From: JACCXG01 sp963834305
GTDB lineage: Bacteria; Acidobacteriota; Vicinamibacteria; Vicinamibacterales; 2-12-FULL-66-21
Reading direction: 5' to 3'
Assembly (NCBI GenBank): GCA_963834305.1
Contig: CAWIAX010000003.1
Span: 1,860,001-1,924,000 of the forward strand
DNA length: 64,000 bases
The notes below the pieces were generated by a model that was not told the origin of the DNA, did no database searches, and saw only the letters and a list, made by a program, of their open reading frames with translations. Shown here one piece after another: positions 25,519 to 34,195 of the stretch; within the stretch, counting starts at the first letter, position 1, and every line of letters begins with the position of its first letter. Both the position numbers and the translations under genes were made by a program.

Positions 25519-27396
25519 ATGGCCCGCACACGCCGCGCGCCGTCCTCCCCCGTCGTCCTGTTCCAGGTCGGCAGCCGGGTCGCGCGGCAGGCAGGCAGCG
25601 GCCGGCTGACCCGCGCGGCGGAAGGGCCCGACTACCGGCCGCTGCGCATCTACACGCTCGACCCCTCCGTGTCGGATCGGCTCGGCGGGGTGGCCACGGT
25701 GCGGGTGCCCTACGAGCCGCTGACGATCGGGCCGGTCGGGGCGCTGTTCGACGTCCGCGCCGACGGCGCGCCGGAGGCGCTGCTGGCGCGGCCGCTCGAT
25801 CTCGACGATCCCCACCTGCTGATCGCCAGCGGCCTGTCGCCGACCCCGGTCAACGGCTGCTTCCACCTGCAGATGGTCTATGCCGTCTGCAGCCTGACCT
25901 ATGCCGCGTTCAAGCGCGCGCTTGGCCGCGACATCGCCTGGGCGACGCCCCGCGATGGCGACGGGCCGCACCGGCTCGTCGTCCGGGCGTTCGTTCCCGG
26001 CGCCAACGCCGGCTACAGCCGCGAGGCCGGCGACCTGTCGTTCGGCTTCTTCCAGGCGGGAGAGCGCGCGGCCGGGTTCACCGTGAAGGGCGGCCTGATC
26101 TGCACGTCGCTCAGCCACGACATCATCGCGCACGAGACCACGCACGCCCTGCTCGACGGGCTGCGATCGTCGTTCATGGAGCCGACCAACGTCGACGTCC
26201 CGGCCTTCCACGAAGGCTTCTCGGATCTCGTGGCGCTGTTCCTCCACTTCACCTACGGCGATGTCGTCGAGCGCGCGATCCGGGAGTCGCGGGGCACGCT
26301 GACCCGCGGCTCGCTGCTGACCGACATCGCGCGCGAGTTCGGCTACGCGCGCTCGAAGACCGGCGAGGCGGACGCGCTGCGATCGGGGGTGGACGTCGCC
26401 GGCATCGCCGGGTTCGACTCCGACGTGGTGCCCTCGGCGGAAAACGCGCCGCGCGCCTACGATCCCTCGCTCGAGTCGCACGCCCTCGGGTCGGTGCTCG
26501 TCTCGGCGGTGTTCGAGGCGTTCGTGACCATCGTGCGGCGCAAGAGCGCCCGGCTGTTCGCGATCGCCGGGCTCGACCCGAACGTCATCGGCCAGGCGGC
26601 GTTGAGCGACGCACTGGTGAAGGCGATCGCCCAGGAAGCGGGCGACGTCGCCAGCCAGTTCCTCACCATCTGCATCCGGGCGGTCGACTATTGCCCGCCC
26701 GCCGACATGGAGTTCGGCGAGTACCTGCGGGCGCTGATCACCGCCGACGGCGACATGGAGCGCAGCGACAAGTGGGGCTTCCGCGAGGCATTGATGCGGT
26801 CGTTCCGGCGCCGGCAGATCGTGCCCGACCACGTCGGCTTCATGACCGAAGACGCGATGCGCTGGCAGCCGCCAGGGCGAACGCTGACGATCCCGGCCCT
26901 CGCCTTCCGCCGCCTGCGCTTCGAGGGGGAGCCGGGGCAGCCGGCCAGCGTCAGGGAACTGACGCGCCAGGCCGAGGCGCTCGGCAAGTTCGTGACCGAT
27001 CCCGCGCATGCCGAGAGCTTCCGCCTCGTCTCGGCCGGCGGTCAGCTGCCGCCGGGCATCGTGCAGGCCTCGCCGGCCATCGTGCAGTCGGTGCGGGTGG
27101 CCCGCCGCGCCGCGCCCGACGGGCGGGTCGTGTTCGACCTGGTCGGGGAGGTCACCCAGTCGTGCACGGTCAAGCGCGGCGGCGAGCTCTTCGACATGTC
27201 GGGCGGGTGCACCGTGATCGTCGATCCGGCGGGCGCCGTCCGCTACGCCATCTACAAGAAGTTCGACAGCGAGGAGCGCCGCGAGCGCCAGCATGCCGCC
27301 ATGGCCGGGCCGCTGCGCGCCTTCTGGAAGAAGGACGGGCGCCGGTGGCAGCTGCAGCCGGAGATGCTGCGGCGGCTGCACGCCGCCGCGCGCTGA
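25519..27396 (+). CDS. Gluzincin-type zinc metallopeptidase
   Basis: This is a 625-residue protein without signal peptide. Zinc ligands are His205 and His209 in HETTHALLDG and Glu232 in FHEGFSDLVALF, the HExxH + E layout of gluzincins (thermolysin-like MA clan). The glutamate lies 27 residues after the first histidine, and the EGFSD motif is as in M4 peptidases. The C-terminal 250 residues are not recognisable; they include a Cys in CTVKRGGELFDMSGGCTV and end in a basic tail. It is the third gene of the M43 operon. Cytoplasmic location, or export by a non-classical route, is assumed. Substrate is unknown. Confidence 0.75.
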   Translation: MARTRRAPSSPVVLFQVGSRVARQAGSGRLTRAAEGPDYRPLRIYTLDPSVSDRLGGVATVRVPYEPLTIGPVGALFDVRADGAPEALLARPLDLDDPHLLIASGLSPTPVNGCFHLQMVYAVCSLTYAAFKRALGRDIAWATPRDGDGPHRLVVRAFVPGANAGYSREAGDLSFGFFQAGERAAGFTVKGGLICTSLSHDIIAHETTHALLDGLRSSFMEPTNVDVPAFHEGFSDLVALFLHFTYGDVVERAIRESRGTLTRGSLLTDIAREFGYARSKTGEADALRSGVDVAGIAGFDSDVVPSAENAPRAYDPSLESHALGSVLVSAVFEAFVTIVRRKSARLFAIAGLDPNVIGQAALSDALVKAIAQEAGDVASQFLTICIRAVDYCPPADMEFGEYLRALITADGDMERSDKWGFREALMRSFRRRQIVPDHVGFMTEDAMRWQPPGRTLTIPALAFRRLRFEGEPGQPASVRELTRQAEALGKFVTDPAHAESFRLVSAGGQLPPGIVQASPAIVQSVRVARRAAPDGRVVFDLVGEVTQSCTVKRGGELFDMSGGCTVIVDPAGAVRYAIYKKFDSEERRERQHAAMAGPLRAFWKKDGRRWQLQPEMLRRLHAAAR

Positions 27397-27411
27397 TCCG
27401 CGTGCCCGCCG

Positions 27412-29985
27412 CTACTGGCCGGTGCGCGCCAGGACGACGCCGTCGTTCTTGAGCGCCCCTGGCGGCGCGGCGAGGTAGCGGAAGGCCGACAGCACGATCT
27501 GATCGATCCCGAAGCCGTCTTCGCGCACCTGGATGCGGATCGTGTGCGTGCCGCCGGTGGCAAACCGGATCTCGGGGCCGAGCACGCCGGCGCCGTAGCC
27601 GTTGTCCTGCCAGCCCCAGCCCGCCAGGCCGCACCCCGAGCAGTCTTCGAGGTTCACTTCCGCGCTCGACGTGGTGCCGATGCGCCAGGCGGGCGCATCG
27701 CCCGCGGTCACGCTGTCGCTGAACTGGACGTGCACCGAGTCGTTTGCCCAGCTGTTGCCGGTCGCGCGTCCGCGGATCCACAGGCGGTACGGCCGGCCGG
27801 CGTCGGCCCGGAACGTCAGCTCGAAGTAGTCGGCCGGATCGGCGAGCGCCGGCACGGATTTCGGCGCGCCGGCGTTGCCGTTCTGCAGCCGCACGCCGCC
27901 GGCCGCCCCGGCGTCGGCCGTGCGCACCCAGCCAGGCGACACGACGGTGGCGTCCGCGGCGTGGAGCACCACCTCGCGGGTCGCCGGTGAGGGGCCGCCG
28001 GGCGCGGCTTGGAGGATCAGGCCGTCGCCCCGCAGGGCGCCAGGGGACGCGGCCAGGTATCTGCCGCTCGACAGCACGATCTGATCGACACCGAGCCCGT
28101 CCTCGCGAATCTGCACCCGGAGGCGCTGCGCGCCTGACGCCGCGAAGTAGATCGCCGGCCCGGAGACGCCGGCGCCGTAGCCGTTGTCCTGCCAGCCCCA
28201 CCCCGACAGGCCGCAGCCGCTGCAGTCCTCGAGATTGATCTCGGCCGCTCCCGTCGTCGCGATGCGGTAGATCGGCGAGCCGCCGGCGTCGACGCTCCCG
28301 TCGAACTGGACGTGGACCGAGTCGTTGGCCCAGCCGTTCTGTTCGGCGCGGCCGCGAAGCCAGAGGTGGTAGGGCCGGCCGGCATCCGCCTCGAACGACA
28401 GCTCGAAGTAGTCGGACGGGCTGACGAGCGCCGTGGCGATTTTCGGGTTCCCGAGGTTGGCGCTCTGCATCCGTGCGCCGCCAGCCGCGGTCGGATCGGC
28501 CACCGCCGCCCAGTTGCCGGCGACGGTGTCCGCCTGCGCCGCGTAGAGCACGAGGTCGGTGCGCTCGGAGCTGCCGCCGGTGCCGGAGGCGCCGCTGGCG
28601 ACCGCGCGGGCGAGGTTCAGCCGCCCGCCGGTGACCGTGCGGCCGTTCAGCGCCGCCACCTGGTCGACGGCGGCGAGGAGCGCTGCCTTCAGCTCGGCGC
28701 CGGCCAGCCCGCGCGCGGCATTCGCCAGCGCGGCGGCTCCCGAGACGTGCGGGGTCGCCATCGACGTGCCGCTCGAATACGAGTAGCCGCCCTGCGGTGC
28801 CGTGCTCAGGATCAGGGAACCGGGCGCGGCGAGATCCACGCTGGCCAGGCCGTAGTTGCCCCACGGCGCCGGCTCGTCGGACTGGCCCGTGGCCGTCACG
28901 GCAATCACCGCGTCGTAGCCGGCGATCGCGGTGGTGTCGTAGTTGCTCGGGTAGGTCGGGACGTTGTCGTTGTTGTCGGCGATCTCGTCGGCCCCGCCGT
29001 TGCCGGAGGCGACGATGAAGAGGATGTTCTGGCGCGCAGCACGCCCGATCGCCTCGAGCAGCCCCTGCGAGTAGCCGCCGCCGCTCCACGAGTTGTTGGT
29101 CGCCACGATGTTGAGGTTGTGGCGCACCTTGAGGTCGGTGAGGTAGTCCACCGCGAGGATCGCGTGCGCCGTCGTGCCGCCAGCGACGCCAAGGAACTTG
29201 GCAGGGATGATGACCACTCCGGGGCTCACGCCCGCGACGCCGAGGCCGTTGCCCGTGCGGGCGCCGATCGTGCCCGCCACGTGCGTGCCGTGCGCGTCGA
29301 TGCCGGTCGCGGTCGGGGACCCGTCGTAGACCGAGTTGTCCCCGCCGTCGAAATCCCAGCCGTGGATGTCGTCCACGTAGCCGTTGCCGTCGTTGTCCAC
29401 GCCGTCCACCGGATCGAACGGGTTGGTCCAGATCGCGCCGCCGGGGCCGGACCCGAGATCGGGATGGTTCACGTCGATGCCCTGGTCGATGACCCCGATG
29501 TAGACGCCGGGCGCTCCCGGAGCGACCGCCCAGGCGGCCTCGGCATCGATATCCGCATCCGCGGTGCCGCGGCGTCCGGCAACGGACTGGCCGATGTTCT
29601 CGAGCGCCCACTGCTGTCCGAACGACGGGTCGTTCGGGGCGCTGGGCGTATAGATCCAGTTCGGCTCGACGAACTCGACAGCCGGGTCGCTGCGCAGGAT
29701 GGCCAGCGCGACCTGGAGCGACGCGGTGTTGGCGATCCGCAGCAACTCGATCGAGCCGCGCGCCCGTGCCGCCGGCGTGCGCGCGAGCTCGGCGAGGGCC
29801 GCGGCCGCGATGCGCGCCCGCACGCGGAACTTCTCGCTGGAGACGACACCCGGCCTGAACTTCACGATCAGCTCGCCCGGAACGGCGCGCGGCGCCGCGC
29901 CCGGGGCCTGTGCCCGGACGTGCGCACCGTGCGCGCCGCCGAGGGCAAGCACCGCGAATACGAAGAGACGTGTGAGCCTACGCAT
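27412..29985 (-). CDS. Secreted S8 subtilisin-like protease with two C-terminal binding-type repeats
   Basis: This 857-residue protein has a signal peptide (about 1-25, ending VRAQ), an inhibitor-like propeptide (GELIVKFRPGVVS...VEFVEPNWIY, about 38-112), and an S8 catalytic domain with Asp167 (VIDQGID), His232 (DAHGTHVAGT) and Ser408 (SGTSMATPHVSG). Then come two related domains of about 180 residues each (about 476-656 and 669-854), both containing INLED/VNLED, CSGCGL and GWGWQDNGYGAGV and closing with IR/VREDG..DQIVLS, a jelly-roll carbohydrate-binding-like pattern. It is probably secreted and matured outside. It is convergent with the gluzincin gene (15-base gap). Confidence 0.9.
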   Translation of the reverse strand: MRRLTRLFVFAVLALGGAHGAHVRAQAPGAAPRAVPGELIVKFRPGVVSSEKFRVRARIAAAALAELARTPAARARGSIELLRIANTASLQVALAILRSDPAVEFVEPNWIYTPSAPNDPSFGQQWALENIGQSVAGRRGTADADIDAEAAWAVAPGAPGVYIGVIDQGIDVNHPDLGSGPGGAIWTNPFDPVDGVDNDGNGYVDDIHGWDFDGGDNSVYDGSPTATGIDAHGTHVAGTIGARTGNGLGVAGVSPGVVIIPAKFLGVAGGTTAHAILAVDYLTDLKVRHNLNIVATNNSWSGGGYSQGLLEAIGRAARQNILFIVASGNGGADEIADNNDNVPTYPSNYDTTAIAGYDAVIAVTATGQSDEPAPWGNYGLASVDLAAPGSLILSTAPQGGYSYSSGTSMATPHVSGAAALANAARGLAGAELKAALLAAVDQVAALNGRTVTGGRLNLARAVASGASGTGGSSERTDLVLYAAQADTVAGNWAAVADPTAAGGARMQSANLGNPKIATALVSPSDYFELSFEADAGRPYHLWLRGRAEQNGWANDSVHVQFDGSVDAGGSPIYRIATTGAAEINLEDCSGCGLSGWGWQDNGYGAGVSGPAIYFAASGAQRLRVQIREDGLGVDQIVLSSGRYLAASPGALRGDGLILQAAPGGPSPATREVVLHAADATVVSPGWVRTADAGAAGGVRLQNGNAGAPKSVPALADPADYFELTFRADAGRPYRLWIRGRATGNSWANDSVHVQFSDSVTAGDAPAWRIGTTSSAEVNLEDCSGCGLAGWGWQDNGYGAGVLGPEIRFATGGTHTIRIQVREDGFGIDQIVLSAFRYLAAPPGALKNDGVVLARTGQ
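27425..27980 (-). repeat. Second copy of the C-terminal subtilase domain
   Basis: This codes for residues about 669-854 of the subtilase. It matches the copy at 28020-28560, including a 30-base identical stretch around 27590-27620 encoding the end of WGWQDNGYGA. It is a tandem intragenic duplication that has since diverged. Confidence 0.75.
28020..28560 (-). repeat. First copy of the C-terminal subtilase domain
   Basis: This codes for residues about 476-656. The stretch around 28170-28200 is identical in DNA to the other copy over about 30 bases, roughly 580 bases apart. Conserved CSGCG suggests a disulphide or metal site kept in both copies. Confidence 0.75.
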
Positions 29986-30131
29986 GAGGACGGCCTCAGA
30001 ACGCTGCAGGAAACGACGGGTTGTAGGGCGCGGTCTCGCCAGCTCGAGCGCGACGTGACGGAGCTGGCATGGTGGTGTGCGCGATCATTGTCGCAGGGCG
30101 ATCGCACCCCATCAAGCTGGACAGGGGAAAA

Positions 30132-31277
30132 TCAGGGCAGCGTCATGGTCAGGCCCAGGGCATCGCCCGGACGGAAGTGATATTGATGGGCTGGCTCGTC
30201 GCGGGCTTCAGCGGCGAGGAAATCGTCGAGCATCGCCGTCAGCCCGTCGCCTCCCTCACGGTTCGTCAGGAAAATCTCGCAGGGCTGGCCACGGCGGGCG
30301 TGCGACAGCCACCCGAGCGTGTCGCCGTGCGGATTCCCGTGCCGGCCGTTGCCGGAGATCACATAGCGGTCGGCGGTCACGCGCTCGAAGAAATCCTCGG
30401 TCACGCTGTGATTGCTGCCGTGATGCTGCACCTTCAACAGATCCACGTGCAGGCGGCCGCCGCTGCCGAGCCCGGCCTGATCGATCGCGGTCAGGATGTG
30501 ATCGCCCCCTGCGTCTCCCGTGAGCAGCACCCGCACGGGGTCGCCGCCGCCCGGGCGCGCGGCTTCGACCAAGACGACGATGCTGGACAGGTTCGGGATG
30601 GTGCGGTTGAGGTAGTCGGCAGCCTGGGCGGCGGGGTTCCCGGGGTGGTCCGCCTTGGCCTTCTGCCACTCACGGTCCAGCTTCTTGAGCTGCGCATCGG
30701 TCGGCCCGAGCACCGTGAACGTCAGGCCGGGGGCGATGGCCAGCCGCCGGACTGCCGACTGCGGCGCCCGCACGAGGTCGTCACCAGCCCCCTGGTTGAG
30801 CGGGACGTCGAGGCGTTGTGCCGCGCCGCGCAGGTCGGCGCCCTGGCGGACGCTGCTGACGACCGCCGCGGCAAAGGGCGAGAGGCCTGGCGGCGCGGCG
30901 CCGCCGACCGCGGCGCTGACGACCGCCGACTCCACCGGCGCGATCCGGCCCTGGTGCAGCATCTCGAACGAGTTGTGCCACAGGGTGCGCACGTGGCAGA
31001 ACGCCGCCTCGCCGTCTTCGCGGCGCCGTTCCATGTCGCGGAAGAGATCCAGGATGCCGGTGATGTGGTCCGCGTCGATGTGGCTGACCATGACCATGCG
31101 GAGGTCGAGGCGTCCGCTGCCGCGGAGGGCATCGATCCGCGGGCGCAGGATGCGCGAATAGATCCCGCGCGAGCCGCCGTCCACCAGAATCCGCACCGGG
31201 GTGTGCCCGTCGTGCTCGTGGGTGAGGAGCAGGCAGTCGCCGTCGTTGGCCTGGAGCGCTTCGAGTGTGAGCGGCAT
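30132..31277 (-). CDS. ComEC-like metallo-beta-lactamase-fold hydrolase
   Basis: This is a 381-residue cytoplasmic protein. It opens with MPLTLEALQANDGDCLLL, followed by ILVDGGSRGIY, then the metal site His66-I-Asp68-A-Asp70-His71, then LLTGDAGG and KVQHHGSNHSVTEDFF. HxDADH with QHHGSNHS is typical of the MBL domain of ComEC and of stand-alone relatives found beside proteases in conflict loci; nuclease or phosphodiesterase activity is likely from the fold. The ATG lies 20 bases after the subtilase stop on the same strand, so the pair is an operon. No transmembrane ComEC competence domain is attached. Substrate is unknown. Confidence 0.82.
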   Translation of the reverse strand: MPLTLEALQANDGDCLLLTHEHDGHTPVRILVDGGSRGIYSRILRPRIDALRGSGRLDLRMVMVSHIDADHITGILDLFRDMERRREDGEAAFCHVRTLWHNSFEMLHQGRIAPVESAVVSAAVGGAAPPGLSPFAAAVVSSVRQGADLRGAAQRLDVPLNQGAGDDLVRAPQSAVRRLAIAPGLTFTVLGPTDAQLKKLDREWQKAKADHPGNPAAQAADYLNRTIPNLSSIVVLVEAARPGGGDPVRVLLTGDAGGDHILTAIDQAGLGSGGRLHVDLLKVQHHGSNHSVTEDFFERVTADRYVISGNGRHGNPHGDTLGWLSHARRGQPCEIFLTNREGGDGLTAMLDDFLAAEARDEPAHQYHFRPGDALGLTMTLP

Positions 31278-31297
31278 CGGCAGCGGGAAGCGGCAGG

Positions 31298-33187
31298 TTA
31301 CACCGACTGGATGGCCCGCAGCACGTCGACCATGCCCGCCCCCTGGAAGCGGCGCTCGCGGCCGAGATCGGTGGCGGTCTGGCAGAGGATGTCCTTGACC
31401 CGCCGCGGATGGCCGATGAGCTCGCGGTGGCGGCTCATGAGCAGGGCGGCAGCGCCGCTGACGTGCGGCGCCGCCATGCTGGTGCCGTCCATCGTTTCGA
31501 CGTAGCTGTCGAGCGAGCACGAGTCGATGCGCTCGCCGGGTGCCACGAGGTCCGGCTTCGACCGCCCGTCGCCGGTCGGGCCGCGGCTCGAGAAGTACGA
31601 CACGCCGTAGCTGTGCGGCATCATGCGGTGCGTCGAGCCCACGGTGATCACGCCGTCGGCGTTGCCGGGATCGGTGATGCTGATGTAGCGGTAGTCGCCG
31701 AGCGCGCCGCCGTCGCCGTCGAGCGACTTGTTGAACCCGCGGTTGCCCGCCGCGGTCACCACCACGACGCCGGACGCGACCACGCGCTCGCACTCCTCGC
31801 ACACGGGGGTGCGCCCGCAGCCGTAGTTGGCGACGTCGTGCGGCACCGAGAGGCTCAGGTTCACGCCGTGGATCACCATCAGGTCCTTGTGCGCGTTGAG
31901 GTGGCGGACGAACTGGAGCGCCGCGATCACGGTGAACTCGTCGGCGCTGTCGGCCGGGTTGTCGGGCAGCACGCGCAGGTCGTAGAGCTCGAGATCCGGG
32001 CAGACGCCGACAATCGGCTCGCCGAGCGGCGTGCTGTCGGAGGCTTCCGGCCAGTTGGCCGCGAGGATGCCAGCCACGTGGGTGCCGTGCGAGTCGTAGA
32101 GGGGAGGCTGGTAGCCCGCGGTGGTGTGGGGAATGCGCAGGAACGGCTCGAGGAGGTCCCAGTCGATGGCCCGTCCCTGGCGCAGCCGCTCGCGCAGCTG
32201 TTCGCGCTGGGCGGCGAGGTCGGCCGCGGGCATGCTCGCGGCCACGGTGTGGGCCGCCGGCACCAGCGGCGCGTTCGGGTCGAGCAGATCCTTGATGCGG
32301 AGGAAGTTGAAGCTGCGGACCACGCGGCTGTTCAGCTCGTCGCCCGGCGTCTGGGCGGCCTTCCGCCGGTCGCCGTTGCCGGTGCGCCTGGCAAACGCCG
32401 GGTGGGTCGCGTCGATCCCGGTGTCGAGGACGGCCCAGCGGATGCCTGATGTCCGCGCCTCGAAGAGGCGGGCGGCGGCATCGGCCTTCACCGTCAGCCG
32501 CGAGCGCCACACGCTGGTACTGGCCCGCCGGTTGAGGCTGATCCCCCAGAGCGTGCCGGCCGCGTTCCCCGCCGGCTCGAGACCGGCAAAGACGCCGGCG
32601 AACGCCGTGATCTCGGCCGCCGTGAGCGGCGCATCCTCGGCGGGCGGCGGCGAGGCGGCCTGTCCGAGGCGTTCGAGCTCGATGGAGCCGACGATGCGGA
32701 TCAGTTTCTGGAGGAGCCGGGGATCGGCGCCGCGCAGGCCGCGGCGGGTGCCCGGCGTGAAGCTGGCCAGGTCCCGGCCGAACGCTTCGACGGCCTCCAC
32801 CGTCCAGACCGGCAGGCTGCCGGCGGTCGGCACCACGGTGCGCTGCCACCAGCTGGTCATCGGCAGGGCGCCGCGCAGCAGCTCGCCGAAGGTGAGCGAC
32901 GCCAGCACGACCGACTCGTTGTAGAGGACGCGCTGTGCCGCGGGATCCGGTGCCGGCTCCCGCCCGTCCGGCCGGGCAGCCGCGTGCAGCTGGAGGCGCT
33001 CGCGCAGCCCGCGCGCAACGGTGGCCGCGTCCGATTCGTTGTGCGGCGACAGCAGCACCTCGACCCGGGCCGCGGGCTCCTTGCCGTACTCGATCCAGAC
33101 GTCGGGCAGGATGGGGAAGTCCTGGGTGAAGCGCCGCTGCTGTTCGGGCCGGCCGTAGAACAGGCGCTCGATCTGGTCGCGGTCCAT
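31298..33187 (-). CDS. Cytoplasmic S8 subtilisin-like protease
   Basis: This 629-residue protein has no signal peptide and no ordinary propeptide. The N-terminal about 240 residues are helical and not recognised; they begin MDRDQIERLFYGRPEQQRRF. The catalytic domain has Asp255 (VLDTGID), His367 (DSHGTHVAG) and Ser570 (DGTSMAAPHVSG). The gap between Asp and His is longer than usual because of a helical insert (about 280-350, rich in Arg and Gln) that may regulate access. It heads an operon with the MBL-fold gene. An intracellular protease with an MBL partner and an unusual N-terminus suggests regulated cleavage rather than nutrient digestion; the regulator is not known. Confidence 0.85.
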   Translation of the reverse strand: MDRDQIERLFYGRPEQQRRFTQDFPILPDVWIEYGKEPAARVEVLLSPHNESDAATVARGLRERLQLHAAARPDGREPAPDPAAQRVLYNESVVLASLTFGELLRGALPMTSWWQRTVVPTAGSLPVWTVEAVEAFGRDLASFTPGTRRGLRGADPRLLQKLIRIVGSIELERLGQAASPPPAEDAPLTAAEITAFAGVFAGLEPAGNAAGTLWGISLNRRASTSVWRSRLTVKADAAARLFEARTSGIRWAVLDTGIDATHPAFARRTGNGDRRKAAQTPGDELNSRVVRSFNFLRIKDLLDPNAPLVPAAHTVAASMPAADLAAQREQLRERLRQGRAIDWDLLEPFLRIPHTTAGYQPPLYDSHGTHVAGILAANWPEASDSTPLGEPIVGVCPDLELYDLRVLPDNPADSADEFTVIAALQFVRHLNAHKDLMVIHGVNLSLSVPHDVANYGCGRTPVCEECERVVASGVVVVTAAGNRGFNKSLDGDGGALGDYRYISITDPGNADGVITVGSTHRMMPHSYGVSYFSSRGPTGDGRSKPDLVAPGERIDSCSLDSYVETMDGTSMAAPHVSGAAALLMSRHRELIGHPRRVKDILCQTATDLGRERRFQGAGMVDVLRAIQSV

Positions 33188-33246
33188 GCTGCCGCGGAGC
33201 TTGGACGATCGCCACGGCCGCTGTCAACGCTTCCTTCCCCGCGTCG

Positions 33247-33252
33247 TATGAT
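33247..33252 (+). promoter_or_regulatory. -10 hexamer of haem A synthase gene (leaderless type)
   Basis: TATGAT ends 6 bases before the ATG and there is no Shine-Dalgarno. Transcription would start at or next to the start codon. No clear -35 box is seen. Confidence 0.5.
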
Positions 33253-33258
33253 CACCCT

Positions 33259-34188
33259 ATGCGGCCCCTCGCCAGGTTCGCCTGGTCCGTGCTTGCCTAC
33301 AACGTGGCCGTGATTGCCTGGGGCGCCTACGTCCGGGCATCGGGATCCGGTGCCGGCTGCGGCGAGCACTGGCCGCTCTGCAACGGCGAGGTCCTGCCGC
33401 GGGCGCCGGCGCTGGCGACCGTCATCGAGTTCTCGCATCGCCTGACGAGCGGGCTGGCGCTGCTGGCCGTGCTGGCCCTGCTGGTGTGGACTTTCCGCAC
33501 CTGCCGCCGGGGCCATCCGGCGCGGCGCTACGCGGTGCTGTCTTTCGTGTTCATCGTGGCGGAGGCGGCCGTGGGAGCCGGACTCGTGCTGTTCCAGCTG
33601 GTGGCGGACAACGCGACCATGGCGCGGGCGATGTTCATGTGCGTGCACCTCCTCAACACCTTCTTCCTGCTCGGTGTGCTGTCGCTGACTGCCTGGTCGT
33701 TGTCGGGCGGCGCGCCGCTGACCGCACGGCACCGTGCGCCCGCGATCGCCGCCGCCGCGGCCGGCGCCATCGCGCTGCTCCTCGCTGGCGCGAGTGGCGC
33801 GGTTGCCGCCCTCGGCGACACGCTGTTCCCCGCGGCCAGCCTGAGCGAGGCGCTCTGGGCCGACCTGTCCGCTGGCTCGCACCTGCTCATCCGCCTCAGG
33901 CTGTTCCACCCGCTGTTCGCCGTGGCCGCGGCGGTGCTCGTGGTGATGCTGGCGCCGCGGCTCGCCAAAGAGCGCGGCGCCGCCGCCGTCCGGCTGGCGC
34001 GGCTGGCCGGCGGGCTGGTCGTGGCGCAGATCATGCTCGGACTGCTCAACGTCGCGCTGCTCGCGCCGATCTGGCTGCAGCTCGTGCACCTGCTCGTGGC
34101 CGATGCGATCTGGATCGCCTTCGTGCTGCTCTCGGCCGAAGCGCTGGCCGATCGCGGTCCAGCGGTCATCGCCTCCCGCGCCGCCTGA
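33259..34188 (+). CDS. ctaA: Haem A synthase (COX15/CtaA family)
   Basis: This 309-residue inner-membrane protein with about eight helices oxidises haem O to haem A for cytochrome c oxidase. GAYVRASGSGAGCGEHWPLC is the family signature after helix 1, with a Cys pair in the loop (CGEHWPLC). Histidines for two haem sites are seen in EFSHRLTSG, CVHLLNTFF, RLFHPLFAV and QLVHLLVAD. There is no ctaB (haem O synthase) or oxidase subunit in the window. The MFS gene follows after 7 bases and is probably co-transcribed. Confidence 0.9.
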   Translation: MRPLARFAWSVLAYNVAVIAWGAYVRASGSGAGCGEHWPLCNGEVLPRAPALATVIEFSHRLTSGLALLAVLALLVWTFRTCRRGHPARRYAVLSFVFIVAEAAVGAGLVLFQLVADNATMARAMFMCVHLLNTFFLLGVLSLTAWSLSGGAPLTARHRAPAIAAAAAGAIALLLAGASGAVAALGDTLFPAASLSEALWADLSAGSHLLIRLRLFHPLFAVAAAVLVVMLAPRLAKERGAAAVRLARLAGGLVVAQIMLGLLNVALLAPIWLQLVHLLVADAIWIAFVLLSAEALADRGPAVIASRAA

Positions 34189-34195
34189 TTCCGCA

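Noticed and set aside
14569..33187. Horizontal transfer of the hydrolase island on an integrative element
   Set aside because: No integrase, transposase, tRNA boundary, direct repeats or obvious composition change seen at either side.
31287..33227. Reading the MBL gene and the frame opposite or beside the subtilase as one 1031-residue protein
   Set aside because: The upstream part is an out-of-frame shadow of the subtilase; the MBL protein starts naturally at 31277.
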